64,000 bases of DNA from Streptomyces sp. NRRL S-340 (GTDB taxonomy: Bacteria; Actinomycetota; Actinomycetes; Streptomycetales; Streptomycetaceae). Location: positions 62,001-126,000 of the forward strand of contig NZ_JOIY01000011.1 of the NCBI RefSeq assembly GCF_000720185.1, in the 5' to 3' direction. The first letter of the stretch is position 1. Each line of letters opens with the position of its first letter. Of the stretch, positions 17,523 to 26,700 are shown in pieces. The notes under the pieces were generated by a model. That model saw only the letters and a list, made by a program, of their open reading frames with translations, searched no databases and was not told the DNA's origin. The position numbers and the translations under genes were made by a program.

Positions 17523-17999
17523 ATGGCCGTGGACGAACTCGACACCCGCATCCTGCGGCTGCTCCTCGAACAGCCGCGCACCAGTGTGCGGGAGTACGCC
17601 CGCCTCCTCGGCATCGCGCGCGGCACGCTCCAGGCACGGCTGGACCGGCTGGAGCGGGACGGGGTGATCACCGGCACGGGACCTTCCCTCTCCCCCGCCG
17701 CCCTCGGCCATCCGGTGCTGGCGTTCGTGCACATCGAGGTGACCCAGGGCCACCTGGACGATGTGGGGGACGCGCTGGCCGGGGTGCCCGAGATCGTCGA
17801 GGCGTTCTCCATCACCGGCGGCGGCGATCTCCTCACCCGGGTCGTGGCGCGGGACAACGCCCACCTGGAGGACGTGATCCAGAAGCTGATCAGCCTGCCC
17901 GGAGTGGTCCGCACCCGCACCGAGGTGGCCCTGCGCGAACGCGTCCCGCACCGGCTGCTGCCCCTCGTGGAGTCGATCGGCCGCACGAGCGGGAAGTGA
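17523..17999 (+). CDS. Lrp/AsnC-family transcriptional regulator
   Basis: A 158-residue regulator with the normal two-domain layout. The N-terminal helix-turn-helix is at residues 5-55 (ELDTRILRLLLEQPRTSV, then ARGTLQARLDRLERDGVI). The C-terminal RAM/ligand domain is at about 70-145 and includes the GGDLLTRV Gly loop expected for amino-acid binding. ATG at 17523. It is divergent from the FUSC exporter, with strong palindromes in between, so it likely senses an amino acid or aromatic metabolite and regulates both genes. Confidence 0.92.
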   Translation: MAVDELDTRILRLLLEQPRTSVREYARLLGIARGTLQARLDRLERDGVITGTGPSLSPAALGHPVLAFVHIEVTQGHLDDVGDALAGVPEIVEAFSITGGGDLLTRVVARDNAHLEDVIQKLISLPGVVRTRTEVALRERVPHRLLPLVESIGRTSGK

Positions 18000-18128
18000 T
18001 CCCGCCGCGCGGACCGGCGGCCCGTGCGGCAGCCGGTGGCCCCTGCGGGCGGCCGGTGCGGGCGACGGGCCGTCCGCGGGCCGGCGCCACCGTCCGTGCC
18101 GACGATCGACTACGAGCCGACGGCCCGG

Positions 18129-18956
18129 CTACGAGCTGCGGCGGGGCCTGCCCCGCCGGGCGCCCTTGGCCGAGCCCTGGGAGCCCGCTCCCCTGGCCCC
18201 GCGTGGCGCTCCACGGGAGCCTCCCTTGGGCGCGGCACCTTTTCCGGCGCCCGCCGCCGTCCTGCCCGAGCCCTTGCTCCCGGCCTTGCCCGTCCTGCCC
18301 GCCTCGGGTTTCCGGCCGCCGGTCACGGCGGGGGCCTGGGCGGCGGCCCGGCCCCGGGTGCTGTTGACGGTCCGGCCGCGCACGATGCCGATGAAGTCGT
18401 CGACCAGGTCGGTGGTCGCGTCCTCGGGCCACACCAGTCCGACACCCGACTGCGGGGCGTCCACGACGGGCCGGTAGGTCAGGTCCCTGCGGTGGTGGAG
18501 CCGGGCCAGCGACTGGGGGACGACCAGCAGGCCCACGCCCGCCGCCACCAGCTCGACCGCGTCCTCCGTGGTGGCCGGGCGTTCGAAGGCGGGCTCCCCC
18601 GGCGGCCGCTCCCAGCCGAGGACGTCGTCCAGGGGGTGGAAGACGACCTCGTCGGCCAGGTCGGCGACGGACACCTCGTCCGCCGCCGTCACCAGGTGGT
18701 CCTTGGGGACGACGACCACCGTGGTCTCGGTGTAGAGGGGGATCGCGCTGAAGAACGTACGGTCCACGGGCAGCCGTACGACGCCCGCGTCCGCGGCGCC
18801 CTCACGCAGCGCCGCCGGTGCGTCGGCGGCCGGGAGCTGCACGAGGTCGAGGGGGACGTCGGGCAGGCGCTCGTTCCAGATCCGCACCCACTTCGCGGGC
18901 GTCACCCCGGGGACGTACGCCAGCCGGAACGTGGGGGATGCTTCCGAGCCTGTCAC
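18129..18956 (-). CDS. stand-alone LysR-type ligand-binding domain with basic tail
   Basis: Residues 8-200 match the substrate-binding domain of LysR-type regulators (FRLAYVPGVTPAKW, the ALREGAADAGVVRLP hinge, VVPKDHLVTAADEVSVADLADEVVF, VELVAAGVGLLVVPQSLA). The usual N-terminal winged helix-turn-helix is absent: the sequence starts directly at the first strand. The last 70 residues are an Arg/Lys/Gly/Ala-rich tail (KGSGRTAAGAGKGAAPKGG). If the protein binds DNA, it may do so through this tail. It is divergent from the DUF5997 gene; this pairing is, as I recall, common in Streptomyces. Confidence 0.82.
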   Translation of the reverse strand: MTGSEASPTFRLAYVPGVTPAKWVRIWNERLPDVPLDLVQLPAADAPAALREGAADAGVVRLPVDRTFFSAIPLYTETTVVVVPKDHLVTAADEVSVADLADEVVFHPLDDVLGWERPPGEPAFERPATTEDAVELVAAGVGLLVVPQSLARLHHRRDLTYRPVVDAPQSGVGLVWPEDATTDLVDDFIGIVRGRTVNSTRGRAAAQAPAVTGGRKPEAGRTGKAGSKGSGRTAAGAGKGAAPKGGSRGAPRGARGAGSQGSAKGARRGRPRRSS

Positions 18957-19034
18957 CCGGCCAGGTTACCCGCCCCCGGCCGGTCCGTCGGCGTGTGGTC
19001 GGAACCCCCTGCGCCGGTCGATAGTCTGGACACC

Positions 19035-19439
19035 ATGAAGTCGCACCAGACCACCCAGACGATGAAGCCCGCCACGGCGGCGAAGAAGCTGGGTGTGTAC
19101 CTGCCCGCCACGCCCGCCGAGTTCCAGGAGGGCGTCGTCTCGCGTGCCGAGCTGGACCAGCTCCAGGCCGATCCGCCCGAGTGGCTGCGGGAGCTGCGAC
19201 GCGACGGCCCGCACCCCCGCCCGGTGGTCGCGGCCAAGCTCGGGGTCTCCATCGCGGGTCTGGCGCGCGGCGGGGTCACCGAGGCGCTCACCACCGAGCA
19301 GATCGAGGCCCTCAAGCAGGAGCGGCCCGAGTGGCTGGAGAAGGAGCGCGCCACCCAGGCGGAGGTCCGCAAGGAGGCGGCCCGCCTGAAGAAGCGGGAC
19401 GCCGAGCGCGCCGAGGAGGGCCACGGCCCGCAGAGCTGA
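19035..19439 (+). CDS. DUF5997 family protein
   Basis: A 134-residue cytoplasmic protein matching the actinobacterial DUF5997 family: MKPATAAKKLGVYLPATPAEF, then an Arg/Pro-rich middle (PEWLRELRRDGPHPRPVVAAKLG) and a highly charged helical C terminus (KERATQAEVRKEAARLKKRDAER). Function is unknown; the repeated PEWL(R/E) segments around a small helical core suggest an internal duplication. ATG at 19035. Divergent from the LysR-domain protein, with a 78-bp gap. Confidence 0.85.
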   Translation: MKSHQTTQTMKPATAAKKLGVYLPATPAEFQEGVVSRAELDQLQADPPEWLRELRRDGPHPRPVVAAKLGVSIAGLARGGVTEALTTEQIEALKQERPEWLEKERATQAEVRKEAARLKKRDAERAEEGHGPQS

Positions 19440-19440
19440 C

Positions 19441-19497
19441 GGGAGCCCGGCGGGAGAGGGTCCGCCGACCGGACGGCCCCGACGCCCGCCGGCTCCC
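19441..19497. terminator. hairpin after DUF5997
   Basis: GGGAGCCCGGCGGG at 19441-19454 pairs with CCCGCCGGCTCCC at 19485-19497 with one bulged base and a 30-base loop, immediately after the DUF5997 stop codon. The rest of 19498-19900 holds no recognised gene; it should contain the promoter of the P450 operon, with a GGCAGGTGG ribosome binding site ahead of 19901. Confidence 0.55.
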
Positions 19498-19900
19498 CCC
19501 GCCGGCCTGATCGCCACGTCGACTTGATCCCCCTGATGGCCTGACCCCCTGCGGGGCAGGTCCCCACGCCCGCTCGGTCCCACGGCGGCCGGACCCCGTG
19601 CCGGGCCGGTCCCCACGCCGGCAGGCCCCGTCCCGGACGGGGCCCGTCGCCGTACAGGGCCCATAGGGCTCCCTACCTGAAAAGGCCTGACGCCGGAAGA
19701 GTTCTGACGGCGGAAAACGGCCGGTTGCCTCGGTAGGGCACACAAACGGTCGGTCCCACGCTTCCGCGCGCTCCCGTGCGCCCCCGTTGCTCGGCGCAGG
19801 GAAGGCCGGTCACGCGTTGGACTGGGCAGGACATGGTGCGAACGCCAAGCCCTGAAAGACCGCCCGAGTTGTGTGTGCCGACTGAGGCAGGTGGTATTCG

Positions 19901-21316
19901 ATGAGCGGTGCGTCAACCGGTGCCCTGTCCACGGCGGACCGGTCCGACCGGTCCTGGACCGTGGGTACTGCGCCAGGCATATTCCCTTTCTTCAGCCACG
20001 GTATCGCCTTGTTCCGCCGTCCACTGGCGTTCGTGAACTCTCTGCCGGAACACGGCGACATTGTCCGGATCCGGCTGGGCCCGCTGCCCGCCTGGGTGGT
20101 GTGCCATCCGCAGCTGGTCCACCGGATGCTCGTGGACACGCGTACGTTCGACAAGGGCGGCCCCCAGTACGACCGGCTGCGGACGCTGATGGGCGACGGC
20201 CTGGTCACCAGCCGCCAGGACACGCACCGCCGGCAGCGCCGCCTGCTGCAACCGCGCTTCCACGCCACCCGCGTCGCCGCGTACACCGAGCTGATGGCAT
20301 CCGAGACCTCGGCGCTGTGCGACGCGTGGCGGCCCGGGCAGCCGATCGACGTCAGCGCCGCGATGATGACGCTGACCACCCGGGTCACCAGCCGGGTCCT
20401 GCTCTCCGACAGCCTGGACGAGGCGGCGGCCGCCGAGCTGAGGAGCTGTCTGTCCACGGTGGTGCGCGGGCTGTTCGTCCGCACGGTGGTGCCGCTGGAC
20501 GCGCCCTTCCGCATACCCTTGCCGGCCAACCGCCGCTACCGGCACGCCCTCGCACGCCTGCACTCCCTGGTCGACGCGGCCGTCGCGCGGCGCCGCGCGG
20601 ACGCTCCGCGGGACGACCTGCTCGGCACCCTGCTGGCCGCCGAGCGCGGTGACGACGGGCCGCCGATCACCGGACGGGAGGTCCACGACCACCTCATCAC
20701 CCTCCTGCTCACCGGAGTGGAGACCACCGCCCTGTGCCTGACGTCCCTCTTCAGCCTGCTGGCCAGGCACCCGCAGGCGGAGCGCCGGGTGCACGCGGAG
20801 GTCGACGCGGTGCTCGGCGGGCGCGCGCCCACGACCGCCGATCTGCCGCGTCTGGTGCACACCGGCAACGCCGTCACCGAGACGCTGCGGCACTCCCCAC
20901 CCGGCTGGCTCTTCACCCGCGTCACCACCGAGGAGACCGAACTCGGCGGCTGCCGGCTGCCCCGCGGGGCCACCGTCCTCTACAGCCCCTACCTGCTCCA
21001 CCACGATCCCGCGTCGTTCCCCGACCCGGAACGGTTCCTGCCGGACCGCTGGCTGCCGGGCGCCGCGGCCGCCGTGCCGCAGGGCGCGATGCTCCCGTTC
21101 GCCGCCGGCAACCGCAAGTGCATCGGGGACGCGTTCGCCGTGGCGGAGGCCACCGTGGCGCTCGCGACCGTCGCCGGGCGGGTGCGGCTGCGCCATCTGC
21201 CCGGGCCGCCGGCCCGGCCGCGCCCCGCGGTGACCCTGGGGCCGCGGTCGCTGGTGATGACCTGTGAACCGCGCACGGACCGTCCGCAGGACCTCTCCGA
21301 ACCGAAGGGCAGGTGA
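19901..21316 (+). CDS. cytochrome P450 paired with a terpene synthase
   Basis: A 471-residue haem monooxygenase. The Cys haem ligand lies in PFAAGNRKCIGDAFA, the K-helix ExxR is in VTETLRHSPPGW, and the I-helix oxygen-binding motif is LLTGVETTALC. The N-terminal HGIALFRRPLAFVNSLPEHGDIVRIRLG and the overall sequence place it near the actinobacterial CYP170/CYP183 type enzymes that oxidise sesquiterpenes (for example epi-isozizaene or pentalenene oxygenases). Its stop codon overlaps the terpene synthase start (GTGA), so the two are translationally coupled, and the P450 most likely oxidises the cyclase product. Ferredoxin and reductase are not encoded nearby. Confidence 0.92.
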   Translation: MSGASTGALSTADRSDRSWTVGTAPGIFPFFSHGIALFRRPLAFVNSLPEHGDIVRIRLGPLPAWVVCHPQLVHRMLVDTRTFDKGGPQYDRLRTLMGDGLVTSRQDTHRRQRRLLQPRFHATRVAAYTELMASETSALCDAWRPGQPIDVSAAMMTLTTRVTSRVLLSDSLDEAAAAELRSCLSTVVRGLFVRTVVPLDAPFRIPLPANRRYRHALARLHSLVDAAVARRRADAPRDDLLGTLLAAERGDDGPPITGREVHDHLITLLLTGVETTALCLTSLFSLLARHPQAERRVHAEVDAVLGGRAPTTADLPRLVHTGNAVTETLRHSPPGWLFTRVTTEETELGGCRLPRGATVLYSPYLLHHDPASFPDPERFLPDRWLPGAAAAVPQGAMLPFAAGNRKCIGDAFAVAEATVALATVAGRVRLRHLPGPPARPRPAVTLGPRSLVMTCEPRTDRPQDLSEPKGR

Positions 21317-22353
21317 CAGTGGTGTCGACGACCCAGGAACGCGCGGTACCGCGCCAGGGAGTCCCGGCCGATGCGGCCACCGGCCGCGCGGCCGATCCGG
21401 CGGCCACGCTGAACGACCTGATCGACGCCCACCTGTACATGCCCTTCCCCTTCCGCAGCAACCGCCACGAGGCCGAGGCGGCGGCGGGCACGGACGCCTG
21501 GCTGGACAGCTGCGGGCTGACCGCCGAACCCGGGGTCGCGGAGATGATCGCCCGTACCCGTCCCGCCCAGCTCGCCTCCTGCATCACCCCGGACGCCAGC
21601 CTGGACATCCTGCTGCTCGTCGCCCGCCAGATCGCCTACCAGTTCGTCTTCGACGACCGGGCGGAAGAGGTGGGGCCGGGCGGGTCCGACCGGCTGCTGC
21701 CCATGCTGTGCGAGAGCGTCGCGATCCTCCGCGACGGCCGGCCGCCGACGACGGCCCTCGGCGCGGCCCTGGCCGACCTGCACCGCCAGGTCCGGCAGCG
21801 CTGCACCCCGAACCAGGCGGCGCGCTGGGCGTCGAACAGCCGGGAGTACGTGCACGGCCTGCTGTACGAGGCGGTCGCCCAGAACGGGAGCGCGCCGCCG
21901 CACATGGGGGTGTGCACGTCGATACGGTCGCTGACCGCGGGGGTGGAGCCGTTCTATCCGCTCTGCGAGGCGGCGGAGGCCGAGGAGTTGCGGCCGCAGG
22001 AACTCCATCACCCGCTGATGCGGCGGCTGACCAGGCTGTCCGTGGACGCCGCGGTGTGGATACCGGACCTGTACTCGGCGGTGAAGGAGCAGCGTGCGGG
22101 CGGCCTGATCAATCTGGCCCTCGGCTACCAGCGGGCGTACGACTGCTCCCTGGCGGAGGCGGTGCTGCCGGCCATCGCGCGGATCAACGGCACCATCCGC
22201 GAGTTCGAGCGGATCCGCGCGGAACTCCAGCCGGAACTGAGCGCCGCCGGCCGCGGCTACGTGGACGGGATGAGCGGCTGGATCCGCGGGTGCTACCACT
22301 GGTCGCGCACGGTACCGCGCTACGCCGACTCCGCACAGGCGCCCGCCCGTTAG
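21313..22353 (+). CDS. class I terpene synthase with altered NSE motif
   Basis: A 346-residue class I terpene cyclase. The Asp-rich motif DDRAE (114-118) binds Mg2+. The diphosphate-sensor Arg near 205 and the C-terminal RY pair (336-337) are in place. The NSE triad region reads PDLYSAVKE (251-259): the Ser and Glu ligands are present but the first Asn is Pro. That could alter or abolish cyclisation. The start is the GTG at 21313 overlapping the P450 stop, or a GTG six bases later. Product unknown; length and P450 partner favour a sesquiterpene. Confidence 0.88.
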   Translation: MTVVSTTQERAVPRQGVPADAATGRAADPAATLNDLIDAHLYMPFPFRSNRHEAEAAAGTDAWLDSCGLTAEPGVAEMIARTRPAQLASCITPDASLDILLLVARQIAYQFVFDDRAEEVGPGGSDRLLPMLCESVAILRDGRPPTTALGAALADLHRQVRQRCTPNQAARWASNSREYVHGLLYEAVAQNGSAPPHMGVCTSIRSLTAGVEPFYPLCEAAEAEELRPQELHHPLMRRLTRLSVDAAVWIPDLYSAVKEQRAGGLINLALGYQRAYDCSLAEAVLPAIARINGTIREFERIRAELQPELSAAGRGYVDGMSGWIRGCYHWSRTVPRYADSAQAPAR

Positions 22354-22575
22354 GACCTGCCGTCCGCCCGGCCCCGTTCTCCGCCCGCCTGTCCGACCCG
22401 CGGCCTGCCCATTCGACCGGTGTTACCCACCCGGAGGGCGCGTCAATCCTCCGAGAGGGGTGATTCACCCTTCCTTGCCCCTTGCGTGCCCCGTTCGGCC
22501 GTCCGGGGGCCGCCCGGGCGTACGCTCTGGCTTCCCCGGGAGGACAGGGCCCAAGGACAGGAAGCGGTAGGGCAC

Positions 22576-25479
22576 ATGGCACATGAGCCGTGGCAGTCAC
22601 ACACCGAACACCGACCCCTGCTCGAACGCCAGCGGGAACTGCGCGTGCTCGACGCCGCGTTGGCCGACCTCGCCGCGTCCGCCGACGGTGCCCCGCGCCG
22701 TGGTGGGCTGCTCGCCTTCACGGGCGCGGCGGGGCTGGGCAAGACGACGCTCATGGCGCAGTTGCGCGCCCGGGCCGCCGCGCGGGGACTCACGGTGCTC
22801 TCGGGCCGGGGCGGGGAGACGGAGCAGGAACTCGCCTTCCACGTGGTGCGGCAGCTCGTGCAGCCCCCGCTGGCGGCGATGCCCGGACCGGAACGCCGCG
22901 CGTTCCTGGGGAGTTGGTACGACATCGTCGCCACCGCGCTCGGTCTGGAGGCGTCCGGCAGCGCACGCGTGCCCGACCCGGCCGGGGTGCGGGACGGCCT
23001 GGACTGGGTGATGACGCGCCTGGCCGTGGAGCAGGCGCCGGTCGTGCTGCTGCTCGACGACGCGCACTGGGCCGACGCCGAGTCCCTGAGCTGGCTCGCC
23101 TCCTTCGCGGCGCGCATCGAGAACCTTCCGCTGCTGATCGTCGTCGCCTACCGCCCCGGGGAACTGCCGCCCGAGGCCACCGCGTTCCGGTCGCTGCTCG
23201 AACACCACGAGAACCGTCCGCACGCCCTCATGCCGCTCTCCGCCGCGGGCGTCGCCCGGATCATCAGGGACCATCTGGGCGAGGGAGCCGAGGAGGAGTT
23301 CTGCGCGGAGTGCTGGACGGTCACCGAGGGGCGCCCGTTCGAAGCGGTGGAGCTGGCGATCCGGCTGGCCGAACGGGAGGTGCGGGGCACCGGGGACGAG
23401 CTGCCGGTCATGCGCGACCTGGCGTCGGCGATCAAGGGTCCGGGACTGCTGGACCGGCTGCGCCGGCTCGGCACGACGACCGTCCGTTTCGCCTCGGCCG
23501 CCGCCGTGCTGGGCACATCCTTCTCCCCGGAACTGGCCGCCACGATCGCCGTGGTCGGTGTGGAGCAGGCCGCACAGGAGACCGCGAAACTGCGGGCCGC
23601 CGGGATCCTGACCGACAGCCAGTCGCCCGGCGGCGGACTCGAGTTCGCGCATCCGCTGATCGCCACGGCGATCTACCAGGCCATCCAGCCGGGCTTTCGG
23701 GTCGGCCTGCACAACGCCGCCGCGATGGCCGTCCGCGCCGCGGGACTCGGGCCCGCGGCCGCCGCGCGGCATCTGCTGGAGGTTCCGTGCGAGGCCAGGC
23801 CCGAGGCGGTCGACTGCCTGCGGGAGGCCGGCCGCGAGTACCTGCGGGCGGGGGCTCCCGAAGCCGCCCGCCGGGTGCTGACCCGGGCGCTGCAGGAGCC
23901 GCCGCTGCCGGAGGACCGGGCCGCACTCCTGCACGAACTGGCGTGCGCGACCTTCCTCATCGAGCCCGCGGCCACCGTCACCCTTCTCCGGGAGGCGCTG
24001 GCGGAGCCGGACCTCGCTCCCGGCCTGCGGGCCTCCATCGTCTACCGGCTGACCCAGGCCCTCGCCCACACGGACCGCATGGCGGAGGCCGCCCGCGTGG
24101 CCGCCGAGGAGGCACAGCAGGCCACCGATCCGCGGACACGGCTGCGCATGCAGGCCGATCACTTCGTGTGGAGCGCCTTCCGCAGCGACGAACCCGACTC
24201 ACCTGCCCGGTCCCGCAAGCTGGCGCGGCTGGCCGGACGGCTGACGGGACGCACCCTGGAGGAGCGCTACATCCTGGGGCTGCGCGCCTGGGACGCCATG
24301 GTGCGCGGGGAGCACCGGCGGACCGTCCTGGAACACGCCGAGAGGGCGCTGCGCGGAGGTCTGAGCTGGACCGACGAGCACCGTGGTTTCGAGGTCCCCG
24401 CCTCGGTCGCCCTGCTGTTCATGTACTGCGACCAGCCCCGGCGGGCCGAGGAACTGTTCGGCCGGGGCATCGCCGAGTGCACCGACAAGGGCTGGCGCGG
24501 CTCCCACCTTGCCCTGGGCCAGACCCTCCTCGGCTACATCCGCTACCACCGCGGCTGCCTGGCCGAGGCGGAGGACCTGGTCCTGGAGGGCCTGCGGACC
24601 GCCGACCGGGTGGAAGGCGCGGTTCCGGCCCAGTGGTTCGCGGTCGGTGTCCTGATCCAGACCCTGCTGGCCCGCGGCCGGGTCAAGGAGGCCCGGCAGG
24701 TCGCCGACGAGCACCACTTCGGCGAGACCGCGCCGAACGCGGTCATCTACCCCGACCCCCGCACGGTCTACGCCGAGCTGCTGCTGGCGGAGAACCGGGA
24801 CGCCGAGGCGGTGCGGCTGCTGGCCGGAGTCGGTGACCGGCTGGACGCCCGGGCCTGGCGCAATCCGGCGTGGTGCCCCTGGCAGCTGGACCTGGCATCG
24901 GCGCTGGCGCCCACGGCTCCTGAGCGTGCCGTCGGCCTGGCGACGGAGGCCGTCGAGCGGGCGCGGGCCTTCGGCGCCGCGTCGGCCACCGGGCAGGCGC
25001 TGCGCACCCTGGCCGAGGTCACCGGCGGGCCGGCGGCGCTCGATCTGCACGCGGAGGCGGTGTGCCTGCTGGAGGGGTCCCCGGCAGGCTACGAGCTGGC
25101 CCGCGCGCTGGTCGGGCACGGCGCGGCGCTCGCCCGCAACGGCAGGCTCCCCGAGGCCGCCGACCGCCTGTACCGGGGGCTGGAGACCGCCGTGCACTGC
25201 GGGGCGGAGGCCCTGGCCGGCCGGGCCCGGGCGGAGCTGTCGGCCGCGGGGATGCGCCCGCTGCCCCTGCGGTACGGGCAGACCGACACGCTCACCGCCC
25301 AGGAGCGCAGGGCCGCCGAGCTGGCCGCCCAGGGGCACCCGGTCACGGTGGTCGCCAAGGAGCTGCACCTCACCGAGCGGGGAGTGCGCCAGCTCCTCTC
25401 CTCCGTGTACCGGAAGGTCGGCACCGACGCGGCCGGTCTCGCCGCCGCCCTGGAGACCTTTCCCCGGTCCTGTCCCTGA
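22576..25479 (+). CDS. LAL-type (large ATP-binding LuxR) transcriptional regulator
   Basis: A 967-residue STAND-type regulator. The AAA/NACHT-like ATPase has a Walker A GAAGLGKT at 50-57 and a Walker B VVLLLDDAHW near 155-164. The middle is an all-helical TPR-like region (about 450-880). The C-terminal LuxR helix-turn-helix begins near 902 (TLTAQERRAAELAAQGHPVTVVAKELHLTERGVRQ, split over two helices). LAL proteins are usually pathway activators. It lies 222 bp downstream of the terpene synthase on the same strand and may regulate that pair. ATG at 22576 follows a weak GGAAGCGGTAGG site. Confidence 0.9.
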   Translation: MAHEPWQSHTEHRPLLERQRELRVLDAALADLAASADGAPRRGGLLAFTGAAGLGKTTLMAQLRARAAARGLTVLSGRGGETEQELAFHVVRQLVQPPLAAMPGPERRAFLGSWYDIVATALGLEASGSARVPDPAGVRDGLDWVMTRLAVEQAPVVLLLDDAHWADAESLSWLASFAARIENLPLLIVVAYRPGELPPEATAFRSLLEHHENRPHALMPLSAAGVARIIRDHLGEGAEEEFCAECWTVTEGRPFEAVELAIRLAEREVRGTGDELPVMRDLASAIKGPGLLDRLRRLGTTTVRFASAAAVLGTSFSPELAATIAVVGVEQAAQETAKLRAAGILTDSQSPGGGLEFAHPLIATAIYQAIQPGFRVGLHNAAAMAVRAAGLGPAAAARHLLEVPCEARPEAVDCLREAGREYLRAGAPEAARRVLTRALQEPPLPEDRAALLHELACATFLIEPAATVTLLREALAEPDLAPGLRASIVYRLTQALAHTDRMAEAARVAAEEAQQATDPRTRLRMQADHFVWSAFRSDEPDSPARSRKLARLAGRLTGRTLEERYILGLRAWDAMVRGEHRRTVLEHAERALRGGLSWTDEHRGFEVPASVALLFMYCDQPRRAEELFGRGIAECTDKGWRGSHLALGQTLLGYIRYHRGCLAEAEDLVLEGLRTADRVEGAVPAQWFAVGVLIQTLLARGRVKEARQVADEHHFGETAPNAVIYPDPRTVYAELLLAENRDAEAVRLLAGVGDRLDARAWRNPAWCPWQLDLASALAPTAPERAVGLATEAVERARAFGAASATGQALRTLAEVTGGPAALDLHAEAVCLLEGSPAGYELARALVGHGAALARNGRLPEAADRLYRGLETAVHCGAEALAGRARAELSAAGMRPLPLRYGQTDTLTAQERRAAELAAQGHPVTVVAKELHLTERGVRQLLSSVYRKVGTDAAGLAAALETFPRSCP

Positions 25480-25497
25480 GCCGGGATGCGGCCGGGA

Positions 25498-25541
25498 CAC
25501 GGCCCGGACGCCGCCGTCCGGTGCGCGGCGACCGGGCCGTG
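25498..25541. terminator. bidirectional hairpin between LAL and XdhC genes
   Basis: CACGGCCCGG (25498-25507) and CCGGGCCGTG (25532-25541) form a perfect 10-bp stem around a 24-base GC-rich loop, in the 66-bp gap between convergent genes. Confidence 0.7.
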
Positions 25542-25545
25542 AGGC

Positions 25546-26700
25546 TCACGCCGCCCGGGTGGCGCCGGGTGCGGCCCGGTCGTGGTGGATCGGTCCGTCG
25601 GAGCCCGTGAGCGGGGCGCCGGTGCCTCCCCGCCCGGCGGCGACGATCTCGGCCGCGATCGACAGGGCGGTCTCCTCCGGGGTGCGCGCGCCGAGGTCCA
25701 GGCCGATCGGGGACCGCAGGCGGGCCAGTTCCGCTTCGCCCACGCCTGCCTCGCGCAGCCGGCGCCGACGGTCCTCATGGGTGCGGCGCGAGCCCATCGC
25801 GCCGACGAAGGCGACCGGCATCCGCAGCGCGACGGTGAGCAGGGGTATGTCGAACTTGGCGTCGTGGGTGAGCACGCACAGCACCGTCCGCCGGTCCGTG
25901 GGGGTCTCCCGCAGATAGCGGTGCGGCCAGTCGACGACGATGTCGTCGGCCTCGGGGAAGCGGCCCCGCGTGGCGAACACGGGCCGGGCGTCGCACACCG
26001 TGACGTGGTATCCGAGGAACTTGCCCGCCCTGACCAGTGCCGCGGCGAAGTCGACCGCCCCGAAGACGATCATGCGGGGCGGGGGCAGTGTGGACTCCAC
26101 GAGGAGGGTCAGACCGCCCGGGCAGTGCGAGTCGTCCTCGGACAGCTCCACCGTTCCCGTACGGCCCGCCTCCAGCAGGGCCCGGGCCTCGGCGACCGCG
26201 GTGCGGGCCGCTTCCGGGTGGTCACCGAAGCCGCCGTCGTCCAAGCCCTCGTCCGCCCCGTCCGGCCGGACCAGCACCGTGGCGCCCAGCAGGTCGTCCG
26301 GGCCCCGGACGATCCGGGCGACGGCCACCGGCTCGCCCCGGACGGCGGCCGACAGCGCCGCCCGCAGGACCGTCCGCACGGGTGCGTGCGCCGGGACCGG
26401 GGTGATCATCATGTCGATGGTCCCGCCGCAGGTCAGTCCGACGGCGAAGGCGTCCTCGTCGCTGTAGCCGAACTGTTCGAGGACGGTGGTGCCGTCCCGC
26501 AGCGCCTGCCGGCACAGGTCGTAGACCGCTCCCTCCACGCAGCCGCCGGAGACCGAGCCGATGACGGTGCCCTCGCTGTCGACCGCGAGGGCCGCGCCCG
26601 GGCCGCGCGGCGCGCTGCCGCCGACGGCCACCACGGTGGCGACGGCGAAGGCGCGGCCCTCCTCGATCCAGCGGTGCAGTTCTCCGGCGATGTCAAGCAT
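25546..26700 (-). CDS. XdhC/CoxI family molybdoenzyme maturation factor
   Basis: A 384-residue protein with an N-terminal XdhC_CoxI domain (AVATVVAVGGSAPRGPGAALAV, SVSGGCVEGAVYDL) and a C-terminal Rossmann domain (RMIVFGAVDFAAALVRAGKFLGYHVTV in pieces; VGAMGSRRTHEDRR). XdhC-type proteins bind molybdopterin cofactor, help sulfurate it and insert it into xanthine-dehydrogenase-like enzymes. The start overlaps the molybdopterin-subunit stop by 8 bp, fitting its role as the last gene of the operon. Confidence 0.92.
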   Translation of the reverse strand: MLDIAGELHRWIEEGRAFAVATVVAVGGSAPRGPGAALAVDSEGTVIGSVSGGCVEGAVYDLCRQALRDGTTVLEQFGYSDEDAFAVGLTCGGTIDMMITPVPAHAPVRTVLRAALSAAVRGEPVAVARIVRGPDDLLGATVLVRPDGADEGLDDGGFGDHPEAARTAVAEARALLEAGRTGTVELSEDDSHCPGGLTLLVESTLPPPRMIVFGAVDFAAALVRAGKFLGYHVTVCDARPVFATRGRFPEADDIVVDWPHRYLRETPTDRRTVLCVLTHDAKFDIPLLTVALRMPVAFVGAMGSRRTHEDRRRRLREAGVGEAELARLRSPIGLDLGARTPEETALSIAAEIVAAGRGGTGAPLTGSDGPIHHDRAAPGATRAA

